From contig NZ_CP166850.1 in NCBI RefSeq assembly GCF_041346945.1, forward strand, positions 5,440,501 to 5,504,500: a stretch of DNA of 64,000 nt, written 5' to 3'. Source of the DNA: Amycolatopsis sp. cg9 (lineage in GTDB: Bacteria > Actinomycetota > Actinomycetes > Mycobacteriales > Pseudonocardiaceae). The notes beneath the pieces were generated by a model that saw only the letters and a program-made list of their open reading frames with translations, was not told where the DNA came from and made no database searches. Every line of letters begins with the position of its first letter. Within the stretch, counting starts at the first letter, position 1. The position numbers and the translations under genes were made by a program. Of the stretch, positions 39,678 through 46,703 are shown in pieces.

Positions 39678-40277
39678 TCAGCGCACGCGTTTCGCCGGGG
39701 CCGTGTCGAGTTCCAGGCGGACGGCGGTGGGCAGCGCGTCGAGGCCGAGCGATTCCCGGGCCCTGGCCAGCACCTGTGTGTCCAGCCCGGCCCACACGGC
39801 CTTGAGGTCGGTGCCTTCGTGCAGCCACAGCGTCAGGCGCAGCGCCGGGGCGGTGCGCGAGCCGACGGCGCGGACGCGGGCGCGGCTGACCCCGTCGAGC
39901 CCTTCCGCGTCGGCCCGCACGGCGTCGGCGATCGCCGCCGCGGTGACCACCAGCTCGGCGCCTTCGGTGCGGTCGAGGTCCAGGTCCGGCCGCGGTTCCG
40001 GGCGCAGCGAGCGCAGCGCCCAGCGCAGCCCGAGCACGAACAGCAGCACGCCGAGCACGATCGCGGCGATCCGCGCGGGCGTCGCGTGGCTCCCGAGCCA
40101 GCCGACGGCCAGCGGGTCCAGCAGCGGCCGCCGCCCGCGGTACTCGCCGAGCACGCCGAACCCCACGACGAGCGCGAGCGCCCCGCCGAGCAGGGCGAGC
40201 AGCCCGACGAGGAACGTCAGCACGCGTTCGCCCGCGTAGGAGCGGGAAAGCGCCTTCGCGGCGACTGACCTGGTCAT
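39678..40277 (-). CDS. AmaP-like alkaline shock membrane anchor protein
   Basis: A 199-residue protein with two N-terminal membrane helices (about 20-42 and 70-90) and a cytoplasmic domain related to Asp23/AmaP. Motifs include VVTAAAIADAVRADAEGLDGVSRARVR (ALT/REST pattern). In Gram-positive bacteria AmaP anchors Asp23 to the membrane during envelope stress. ATG overlaps the TGA of the preceding gene (ATGA). Confidence 0.8.
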   Translation of the reverse strand: MTRSVAAKALSRSYAGERVLTFLVGLLALLGGALALVVGFGVLGEYRGRRPLLDPLAVGWLGSHATPARIAAIVLGVLLFVLGLRWALRSLRPEPRPDLDLDRTEGAELVVTAAAIADAVRADAEGLDGVSRARVRAVGSRTAPALRLTLWLHEGTDLKAVWAGLDTQVLARARESLGLDALPTAVRLELDTAPAKRVR

Positions 40278-40810
40278 CGGCGGTCCTTCGGCGAGTCGAC
40301 GACGACGGTGACCTTCGGCCGCCGCGCCAGCGGGACGTCGTCGAGCAGGGCGGACACGGTTTCCAGCAGCCGCGGCCGCAGCTCGCCTTCGGTTTCCAGG
40401 GTGCTCTTCGCCCGGACGCGGATCCGCCGGGCGCTCGCGGTGACCGACGCGCCGGCGACGTTGTCCTGCGCGCGCACGGTCAGCCCGACCAGCCGGGCCA
40501 GCGACCGCGGCGACGTCGAAACGCTCACCGCGTCACCCGGGTCGGTCAGCCGCACCGCGCGGCTGCCGGCGGCCAGCGCGCAGAGGACGAGCACCAGGCC
40601 CGCGGCGGCGAGGACCCCGGCACCGACGCGGACCGCGTAGGCGTCCCAGCCCAGTGCCGAGAGCTGCGCTTGCCAGCGCGGCCACGGCACCACCAGCGGC
40701 GCCGCTCCCGGGCGCCACCAGTGCCAGCCGACCTCGAGGGCGAGCAGCGCCCCGGCGGCCGCGAAGGCCAGGCCGAGCAGCGCGGCCAGGATGCGGACGA
40801 ACGGGCGCAC
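40274..40810 (-). CDS. DUF6286-like membrane protein of the Asp23 operon
   Basis: A 178-residue protein with two membrane helices (about 5-26 and 58-82), separated by a short WHWWRPGAAPL loop, and a C-terminal cytoplasmic domain ending KVTVVVDSPKDRR. Its C-terminal half resembles the AmaP-type domain of the next gene. It lies in the Asp23-like operon; the exact role is unknown. GTG start, two bases after the upstream gene's stop. Confidence 0.75.
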   Translation of the reverse strand: MRPFVRILAALLGLAFAAAGALLALEVGWHWWRPGAAPLVVPWPRWQAQLSALGWDAYAVRVGAGVLAAAGLVLVLCALAAGSRAVRLTDPGDAVSVSTSPRSLARLVGLTVRAQDNVAGASVTASARRIRVRAKSTLETEGELRPRLLETVSALLDDVPLARRPKVTVVVDSPKDRR

Positions 40811-40812
40811 GG

Positions 40813-41163
40813 CTACCGCACCCTCGGCGCGGCGGCGGGCAGCAGTGCGGACACCGTCACGGCGAGCGTCCGCACGTGGTAGCCGGTGATCAGCTCGACC
40901 TCTTCGGTGACCTTCTCGCGCACGTCGCCGACGACCGCCCGGACCGCGCCCGGGTAGCGCAGGGCGAGCTCCAGCGCTAGGTCGACGTCGTTGTCCAGGC
41001 CGCCGACCTTGGCCTTCGCGCCCTTCTTGCCGTCGGGCGCGGTGCCCGGCACCCGGTCGGCGGCGTGCTGCGCGACCTTGCGCACCACCGCGTGGCCGAT
41101 GGTGAGGGTGCCGCGTTCGGCCGGTTCGGCGAGCTCGCGCGGCACGTCCAGGGCGCGGTTCAC
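40813..41163 (-). CDS. Asp23/Gls24 family envelope stress protein (first copy)
   Basis: A 116-residue protein. The Asp23 core is visible: GTLTIGHAVVRKVAQHAADRVPG, then VDLALELALRYPGAVRAVVGDVREKVTEEVELITGY. It is cytoplasmic and expected to be recruited to the membrane by the AmaP-like proteins encoded downstream. It overlaps the small membrane protein gene by GTGA. Confidence 0.85.
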   Translation of the reverse strand: MNRALDVPRELAEPAERGTLTIGHAVVRKVAQHAADRVPGTAPDGKKGAKAKVGGLDNDVDLALELALRYPGAVRAVVGDVREKVTEEVELITGYHVRTLAVTVSALLPAAAPRVR

Positions 41164-41336
41164 TTGTCGCGGCCCTTGCCGAAGAGCTCGCCGAGGTCGA
41201 GTTCGCCGTCGAGGACCCGGCCGGCGACCAGGCCGATGATCCCGACGGCCAGGGTCACCAGGAACGCGGTGAACCCCTGGGTCGCGGCGAGGCCGAGGAC
41301 CAGCCCGGCCAGGAGCCCGGTCTGCGTTGCGTTCAC
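41160..41336 (-). CDS. small membrane protein of the Asp23 operon
   Basis: A 58-residue protein with two hydrophobic segments (LLAGLVLGLAATQGF and FLVTLAVGIIGLVAGRVL) and a charged tail (GELDLGELFGKGRDK). The pattern resembles small DUF2273-type partners in Asp23 operons. GTG at 41336 follows GGAGGA. The longer upstream frame is not credible. Confidence 0.72.
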   Translation of the reverse strand: MNATQTGLLAGLVLGLAATQGFTAFLVTLAVGIIGLVAGRVLDGELDLGELFGKGRDK

Positions 41337-41385
41337 ATGTCCTCCTTGGACGGGCGATGGGGGGAAGCTTGCCCCGGCGGGGCGG

Positions 41386-41625
41386 TCACCGCACGCGGGG
41401 CGGGCGCCCGCGGCGGCGGAAGCGGGACAGCAGTGCCGCGAGACCCCGGCGGCGGCGCACGAAGGAGATCGGGGCGTCGAAGCGGGTGTCCGGTGCGGAT
41501 TCCCGGAAGCGGGCCAGCCCGGCCGCGAACTCGGCCGGGTCACCGCCGACGTCCGGGTGGTGTTCCCGCACGAACGCCCGGAAGGCCGCGCGGCCTTCCG
41601 GGTCGTCGGGTCCGCGCGCGGTCAC
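41386..41625 (-). CDS. small HPD-motif (J-domain-like) basic protein
   Basis: A 79-residue protein. The N-terminal half reads RAAFRAFVREHHPDVGGDPAEFAAGLARFR, which in parts (FVREHHPDVGGDP, EFAAGLARF) looks like J-domain helix II, the HPD loop and the start of helix III. The remainder is a very basic tail (RRRRGLAALLSRF). It lacks the full J-domain helix I/IV lengths. HPD is the motif that stimulates Hsp70, so it may recruit DnaK, which is inference. GTG overlaps the upstream stop. Confidence 0.6.
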   Translation of the reverse strand: MTARGPDDPEGRAAFRAFVREHHPDVGGDPAEFAAGLARFRESAPDTRFDAPISFVRRRRGLAALLSRFRRRGRPPRVR

Positions 41626-42059
41626 TCCACCCGCGTGGACTCGGGCTCTTCGTCGCCCGGCAGGTGGATGTCGTTGACGGCGATGTTCACTTCGATCACC
41701 TCGAGCCCGGTGATCTGCTCGACCGCGGTGATCACGTTGCGCCGCACCGCGCGGGCGACGTCGGTGATCCGGGCGCCGTACTCGACGACGACGTCGAGGT
41801 CGATCGCGGTCTGCTTCTCGCCGACCTCGACCGACACGCCCGTCGTGGTCACCGTGCCGGAGCCGGGGATCCGCTCGCGCAGCGCGCCGATCGCGCGGGA
41901 CACCCCGCCGCCGCCGAGGGCGTGCACTCCGGCGACCTCGCGGGCGGCCAGCCCGGCCACCTTCTGCACGACCAGCGACGAGATCGTGGTGCGGCCGGCG
42001 GCACCCTCCTCGTTGAGCGGCGTCACCGTGCCGGGGCTCTCGATCCGTTCCGGGTGCAT
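41622..42059 (-). CDS. Asp23/Gls24 family envelope stress protein (second copy)
   Basis: A 145-residue Asp23-family protein. Its core TTISSLVVQKVAGLAAREVAGVHALG is followed by TAIDLDVVVEYGARITDVARAVRRNVITAVEQITGLEVIEVNIAVNDI (recognisable as VVEYGARI and EVIEVNIAVNDI). It is the best-conserved Asp23 member here. It follows the Asp23-like gene after 89 bases and overlaps the HPD protein gene. Confidence 0.9.
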   Translation of the reverse strand: MHPERIESPGTVTPLNEEGAAGRTTISSLVVQKVAGLAAREVAGVHALGGGGVSRAIGALRERIPGSGTVTTTGVSVEVGEKQTAIDLDVVVEYGARITDVARAVRRNVITAVEQITGLEVIEVNIAVNDIHLPGDEEPESTRVE

Positions 42060-42148
42060 GCGTGCTGGCTCCTCTCGAGGCGGTCTCTCGCCCTTACGAT
42101 GCCCGGGCGGGCGAATCCCTCACGCAAGGTCCCCCGATCGGGGGAACC

Positions 42149-42562
42149 TCAGCCCGGGTGGACGTCCACGACGTGCACGTTCACCGCGGCCGCGACGCCC
42201 AGCTGCCGGGACAGCTCGGCGGTGATCTCCCGGCGCAGCCCCTCGGCGGCTTCGTCGGCGACGACGCCGAAGCGGACCGACACCAGCACCTGCACGACGT
42301 CGTCCTCGACGGCGACGGCCGCGACGCGCACACCGGCGGGGGCCCGGCCCGCCGCGATGGTCCCGGCCAGGCGGACGACGGTCTGTTCGGTGATCCGCAG
42401 CCCGCCCTCGTCCCCGGGCACTTCGACGGCCGTCCGGGCGCCGCGCGCGACCGCCCGCAGCACGCGTTCGACCAGGCCCGGCGGGGTCGCCACCCGGCGC
42501 CGGGCGGCGGCGCGCACGGCATCCCAGCGCGGGTCGCGCTCGGGGTCGGTCTGTTCGGCCAT
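42149..42562 (-). CDS. Asp23-like protein (third, N-terminal in operon)
   Basis: A 137-residue, divergent Asp23-like protein. The relevant segment is GLRITEQTVVRLAGTIAAG, then VRVAAVAVEDDVVQVLVSVRFGVV and REITAELSRQLGVAAAVNVHVVDVHP. The N-terminal ~50 residues are Arg-rich. ATG shares one base with the sigma-factor stop (TGATG), linking it to the ECF sigma factor. Confidence 0.75.
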   Translation of the reverse strand: MAEQTDPERDPRWDAVRAAARRRVATPPGLVERVLRAVARGARTAVEVPGDEGGLRITEQTVVRLAGTIAAGRAPAGVRVAAVAVEDDVVQVLVSVRFGVVADEAAEGLRREITAELSRQLGVAAAVNVHVVDVHPG

Positions 42563-43110
42563 CACCGCTCCCTCAACTCGGCGAGCAGCGCCACCCTGGC
42601 GCGGTGCAGCCGGGAGCGCAAGGCGCCGACGTTCACGTCGAGCACTTCGGCGACCTCTTCGTAGCTCAGCCCCTCCAGTTCGCGCAGCACGAGCGGCACC
42701 CGCTGGGACACCTCGAGCCGCCCGATCGCCCGGAGCACCGCGTCGACCTCTTCCGCGCGCACGACCCGGCCCTCGGGGCCCGGGACCGCGAGCAGCACCG
42801 TGTCCACAGTGGACTGGCAGGCGGGCTCGTCCAGCGAGATCGTGGGCTTGCGGCGACGCAGCAGCGCGAGCGCGCTGTTGGTGACGACCCGGTAGAGCCA
42901 GGTCGACACCGCGGACTCGTGCCGGAACGTGCCGAGCGCGCGCCACGCGGCGAGCCACGACTCCTGCACGACGTCCTCGGCCTCGGCGGCGCTGCCGGTG
43001 ATCCGCAGCGCGACCCGGTACATCCGGGGCGTGTGCAGCCGGACGAGCGCGCCGAACGCGGCTTCGTCCCCGGCCGCGGCGCGGGTCGCCAGCTCGGTGT
43101 CGCCGCTCAC
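42562..43110 (-). CDS. ECF RNA polymerase sigma factor
   Basis: A 182-residue ECF sigma factor. Region 2 contains LTPRMYRVALRITGSAAEAEDVVQESWLAAWRAL (in parts RITGSAAEAEDVVQESW) and region 4 contains LELEGLSYEEVAEVLDVNVGALRSRLHRAR (seen as LSYEEVAEVLDVN and LRSRLHRAR). It lies at the head of the Asp23-like operon, so it probably drives that operon and may autoregulate. It overlaps the upstream reductase gene by GTGA. No anti-sigma is adjacent; the Asp23-like product that follows is a candidate regulator only by position. Confidence 0.9.
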   Translation of the reverse strand: MSGDTELATRAAAGDEAAFGALVRLHTPRMYRVALRITGSAAEAEDVVQESWLAAWRALGTFRHESAVSTWLYRVVTNSALALLRRRKPTISLDEPACQSTVDTVLLAVPGPEGRVVRAEEVDAVLRAIGRLEVSQRVPLVLRELEGLSYEEVAEVLDVNVGALRSRLHRARVALLAELRER

Positions 43111-43844
43111 CCGGCGGCCCGGCGGTAGCGCAGGAACGTGAAGCCGTCCTCGACCAGGATCGACGCCGGCGCGAGCTGCCGGGGAACGCTGCCGGGACCG
43201 GTGGCGATCCGGTCCGCCGTCCCGGCCACGAGCAGCGGCGCGACCGTCAGGCACAGCTGGTCGATCCGGTCGGCCGCGATGAGCTGCGCGAACAGCCGCG
43301 GCCCGCCTTCGCACGCGATCCGGCGCAGGCCGCGTCCGGCCAGCAGGTCGAGGGCACGGGGCAGGTCGACGTCGGCGGTGCCCGCTCGCAGCACCGATGC
43401 CCCGGCAGCTTCGAGCGCCGCGGTGTCCGCGGTTTCCGTGGTGACCACGATCGGGGGAACGACGGTCTCGGTGAACAGCCGGGAAGCGGGATCGAGGTCC
43501 GCGGTCCGGGTCACCACGGCGATCGGCGGGACCCCGTCGAACCCGAGGCGGCGACGGCGCTCCAGCCGCTTCGGACCCGCGACGACGCCGCGGTAGTCCT
43601 CCGCGCGGGCGGTGCCGGCGCCGACCAGGATCACGTCGGCGAGGTCGCGCCCGAGCAGGAAGACCCGCCGGTCGGCGGCGTGGGACAGCCCGGCCGACGT
43701 CGTGTCGACCTCGACGGCCCCGTCGGCGGACGCGACGAAGTTGACCTGCACCCACGGCCGGTCGAGGTCCGCCGGGTAGGCGTAGATCTCTTCGAGGTCT
43801 TCCCCGGTCAGTTCGCCCGTCGAGAGGGGCCACACGCTCCGCAC
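43107..43844 (-). CDS. RibD C-terminal/dihydrofolate-reductase-fold pyrimidine reductase
   Basis: A 245-residue NADPH-dependent reductase of the RibD C-terminal family. Motifs: WVQVNFVASADGAVEVD, VILVGAGTARAEDYRG, ACEGGPRLFAQLI and the C-terminal FTFLRYRR. The nominal role is reduction of a riboflavin-pathway ribosylamino-pyrimidine, but stand-alone copies often have other substrates. The GTG is 90 bases from the divergent zapE gene. It overlaps the sigma-factor gene. Confidence 0.85.
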   Translation of the reverse strand: MRSVWPLSTGELTGEDLEEIYAYPADLDRPWVQVNFVASADGAVEVDTTSAGLSHAADRRVFLLGRDLADVILVGAGTARAEDYRGVVAGPKRLERRRRLGFDGVPPIAVVTRTADLDPASRLFTETVVPPIVVTTETADTAALEAAGASVLRAGTADVDLPRALDLLAGRGLRRIACEGGPRLFAQLIAADRIDQLCLTVAPLLVAGTADRIATGPGSVPRQLAPASILVEDGFTFLRYRRAAG

Positions 43845-43933
43845 GGGACAATCCCAGCACGGGCGTGAAGCACGTCTCTACCGGGGCAGCTGGGCGCCCG
43901 GACGGGTGAGCGCGGCGGATAGGCTCTGCGACC

Positions 43934-44953
43934 ATGCCCGCGCACCTCACCGGCCGCCGTCCCGAGCTGTCCGCCGACGAGCTGATCGGCGCGCTGGTGC
44001 CGCCGCCGCGCTTCGACGCCGTCCGGTTCGAGACGTACATCCCCGATCCCGACGAGCCGAGCCAGGCCGCCGCGGTCGAGGCGTGCTCGGCGTTCGCCGC
44101 GAAAGTGGGGGCGCGCAAGGAGAAGAAGCGCTTCAAGCTCTTCGGCGGTTCCCCGGAACCGGCCGGGCCGATGGGGCTCTACCTCGACGGCGGCTTCGGC
44201 GTCGGCAAGACCCACCTGCTGGCCTCGGCGTGGCACGCGGCGCCGTCGCCCAAGGCGTACGGCACGTTCGTCGAGCTGACCCACCTGGTCGGCGCGCTGG
44301 GCTTCGCCGAAGCCGTGCGGCGGCTGTCGGAGCACCGGATCCTGGCCATCGACGAGTTCGAGCTCGACGACCCGGGCGACACCACCCTGGTCACCCGGCT
44401 GCTGCAGGAGCTGATGGACGCCGGGGTCTTCGTCGCGGCGACGTCGAACACCCTGCCGGAGAAGCTGGGCGAGGGCCGGTTCGCCGCGGAGGACTTCCTG
44501 CGCGAGATCCAGACGCTGTCGGCCCGGTTCGGCGTGGTGCGCGTCGACGGCCCGGACTACCGCCACCGCGGCCTGCCGGACGCGCCGCCGCCGGTCAGCC
44601 CGGCGGCGCTGGAGGAGTCCGTGGCCGCGCACGAAGGGTCCACTGTGGACGACTTCGACGCGCTGTGCGAGCACCTGGCGTCCCTGCACCCCTCGCGCTA
44701 CGGGCGGCTGCTGGACGGCGTCACCCGCGTGCACCTGCGCGGTGTCCACCCGGCGCCGGACCAGAACGTGGCCCTGCGGCTGGTGGCGTTCGCCGACCGG
44801 CTCTACGACCGCGCGATCCCGGTGGTGGTGTCGGGCGAGCCGCTGCCGTCGCTGTTCACCGAGGAGATGGTGAACGGCGGCTACCGCAAGAAGTACCTGC
44901 GCGCGGTCAGCCGCCTGACGGCACTGGCACGCGACGCGGCACCGGCCAGCTGA
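43934..44953 (+). CDS. zapE: cell division protein ZapE (AFG1-like ATPase)
   Basis: A 339-residue P-loop ATPase of the AFG1/ZapE family. Walker A is GGFGVGKTH (86-94) and Walker B is ILAIDEFEL, followed by the family FVAATSNTLPEKLGEGRF segment. In Proteobacteria ZapE associates with the Z-ring; the actinobacterial role is less clear. The ATG gives the expected N-terminus. Its last 47 bases overlap the convergent PAP2 phosphatase gene. Confidence 0.93.
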   Translation: MPAHLTGRRPELSADELIGALVPPPRFDAVRFETYIPDPDEPSQAAAVEACSAFAAKVGARKEKKRFKLFGGSPEPAGPMGLYLDGGFGVGKTHLLASAWHAAPSPKAYGTFVELTHLVGALGFAEAVRRLSEHRILAIDEFELDDPGDTTLVTRLLQELMDAGVFVAATSNTLPEKLGEGRFAAEDFLREIQTLSARFGVVRVDGPDYRHRGLPDAPPPVSPAALEESVAAHEGSTVDDFDALCEHLASLHPSRYGRLLDGVTRVHLRGVHPAPDQNVALRLVAFADRLYDRAIPVVVSGEPLPSLFTEEMVNGGYRKKYLRAVSRLTALARDAAPAS

Positions 44954-45464
44954 ACAGCACGACGGAGACGGCGAACAGCGTCCCGCCGACGACGTCGGTC
45001 AGGTAGTGGTACCCCATCCCGACCAGCCCGGCGGTGGCGGCGAGGAGCGCGAGCGCGGCCGGCACCACGACGATCGCCTTGCGGGTGACCAGGACGAGCA
45101 CGGTCAGGACGGCGACCAGGCTCACGGTGTGCCCGCTCGGGTAGACGAGGGTGCCGTTCTTCCAGCGGTCGTAGAGGGGTTTCAGCAGCCAGCTCGTCAG
45201 GAGGATGGCCAGCACGGGGACGGCGAGCGCGAGTGCGGCTTCCAGCTTCCGGCCCGCGCGCAGGCACAGGACGACGGCGAGCACGCCCAGCGCGAGGACG
45301 ACGTAGGGCTCGGTCGGGAGCACGAGCGCCCGCACCAGCCCGGGGCTCAGGTGCGCGACGGCCCCGGCGGCGGCGCGGTCGACGGCGCCGGGGGCGGTCC
45401 CGCCGGCGAAGGGCAGGCCGAGCAGCAGCGCGAGCACACCGCAGACGGCGGCCGGCACCCACAT
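44907..45464 (-). CDS. PAP2-family membrane phosphatase
   Basis: A 185-residue integral membrane phosphatase. The catalytic motifs are KPLYDRWKNG (KxxxxxxRP-like) and YPSGHTVSLVAV with the catalytic His, then the C-terminal YHYLTDVVGG (SRxxxxxHxxxD-like). About five hydrophobic helices. The ATG at 45464 is preceded by GGTGAG; a GTG three codons upstream is possible. The upstream frame runs through the tandem repeats and is not coding. It overlaps the zapE 3' end. Confidence 0.85.
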   Translation of the reverse strand: MWVPAAVCGVLALLLGLPFAGGTAPGAVDRAAAGAVAHLSPGLVRALVLPTEPYVVLALGVLAVVLCLRAGRKLEAALALAVPVLAILLTSWLLKPLYDRWKNGTLVYPSGHTVSLVAVLTVLVLVTRKAIVVVPAALALLAATAGLVGMGYHYLTDVVGGTLFAVSVVLFSWPVPRRVPVPSGG

Positions 45465-45477
45465 CGTTCTCACCGGC

Positions 45478-45790
45478 GCGAGGGTAGTCGCGCTCCCGCG
45501 GCCGGTGCCGATCGTCCTCGCCGGCGTGAGGGTGGTCGCGTCCCCGTGGTCGGTGCCGGTCGTTCTCGCCGGCGTGAGGGTGGTCGCGCTCCCGTGGTCG
45601 GTGCCGGTCGTTCTCGCCGGCGTGAGGGTGGTCGCGCTCCCGTGGTCGGTGCCGGTCGTTCTCGCCGGCGTGAGGGTGGTCGCGTCCCCGTGGTCGGTGC
45701 CGGTCGTTCTCGCCGGCGTGAGGGTGGTCGCGCTCCCACGGCCGGGGCCGATCGTCCTCACCCGCGCGAGGGTGGTCGCGCCCCCGTGGG
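45478..45790. repeat. 48-bp tandem repeat array, six full copies and a partial seventh
   Basis: Units begin at 45478, 45526, 45574, 45622, 45670, 45718 and 45766, exactly 48 bases apart. The core is GTGAGGGTGGTCGCG, ending in GTTCTCGCCGGC. Outer units are more diverged than inner ones. Forty-eight is a multiple of three, so all frames stay open. The unit resembles, in reverse, the translation start of the PAP2 gene (CGCCGGTGAGAACGATG). The array fills nearly the whole gap between the divergent PAP2 and oxidase genes. Confidence 0.9.
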
Positions 45791-45824
45791 GCCGGCGGGG
45801 GCGCGGGTGCGTCACGATGCGGGG

Positions 45825-46703
45825 ATGCGGGTGACAGTCGCCGGGGCCGGGATCGTGGGGCTCAGCTGCGCGTACCGGCTGGCCGAAGCCGGGCACGAAA
45901 CCACCGTCGTCGCGGCCGCGCCGCCGGGGGAAACGACCTCCGCCGTCGCCGGTGGGGTGCTCTACCCGCCGGTGCGGCGGCCGGACGAGCGGATCGTGCG
46001 CTGGACCGCCGAGACCCTCGCGGTGCTCCGCGAGCAGCACGCGCCGGGGGTGCGGTTCCGCCGCGGCCGGGTCGTGCTGGCCCCGGGCACCCCGGACCCG
46101 GGGTGGCTCCCGGCCATGGGGGACCCCGTCCGCGACGGCGACCGGCTGGAGTTCACCACGGCGCTGGTCGACACCCCCGGCTACCTGGACTGGCTCCTGG
46201 GCCGCGTGCGCGCGCTGGGCGTGCGCGTCGAGTACCGGGAGCTGACCTCCCTCGCCGGCCTCGGCCCGGTCGTCAACGCGGCGGGGCTCGGCGCGGGCCG
46301 GCTGGCGGGGGACGGCTCGATGGTGCCCGTGGGCGGGCAGGTCGTGCACCTGACCGACCCGGGCCTGCCGGGGTTCGCGGTCGACGAGACCGGCCCCGGC
46401 GTGACCTACGTCATCCCGCACGGCACCCACGTGGTGTGCGGCGGCACGGAGGAACCGGGTCGCGGCGACACCGAGCCGAACCCGGGCGTGACGGCCGACA
46501 TCGTGCGCCGCTGCCGCGCACTGGAACCGCGGCTGGCGGGCGCGGAAGTCCTGCGCTCCCGGGTCGGGCTGCGCCCGTTCCGGCGCGAGGTGCGGCTGGA
46601 GCGGGACGGCGACGTCGTGCACTGCTACGGCCACGGCGGTTCGGGCATCACCCTGGCCTGGGGCTGCGCGGCGGACGTCGCCGGCCTCGTCTCAGCTGCC
46701 TGA
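45825..46703 (+). CDS. D-amino-acid-oxidase-like FAD oxidoreductase
   Basis: A 292-residue FAD enzyme of the DAO family. The FAD fold is VTVAGAGIVGLSCAYRLAEAG, GVLYPPVRRPDERIVRW follows, and the C-terminal GLRPFRREVRLERD ... CYGHGGSGITLAWGCA segment (seen as GLRPFRREVRL and YGHGGSGITLAWG) matches DAO. The substrate (D-amino acid or other amine) is not resolved. The ATG at 45825 is the in-frame start nearest the fold. Its end overlaps the DUF2252 gene by 12 bases. Confidence 0.87.
   Translation: MRVTVAGAGIVGLSCAYRLAEAGHETTVVAAAPPGETTSAVAGGVLYPPVRRPDERIVRWTAETLAVLREQHAPGVRFRRGRVVLAPGTPDPGWLPAMGDPVRDGDRLEFTTALVDTPGYLDWLLGRVRALGVRVEYRELTSLAGLGPVVNAAGLGAGRLAGDGSMVPVGGQVVHLTDPGLPGFAVDETGPGVTYVIPHGTHVVCGGTEEPGRGDTEPNPGVTADIVRRCRALEPRLAGAEVLRSRVGLRPFRREVRLERDGDVVHCYGHGGSGITLAWGCAADVAGLVSAA

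Noticed and set aside
45505..45834. An open frame encoding perfect 16-residue repeats over the 48-bp array
   Set aside because: All frames are open because the unit is a multiple of three; there is no ribosome site and no conserved protein, so it is read as repeat DNA.
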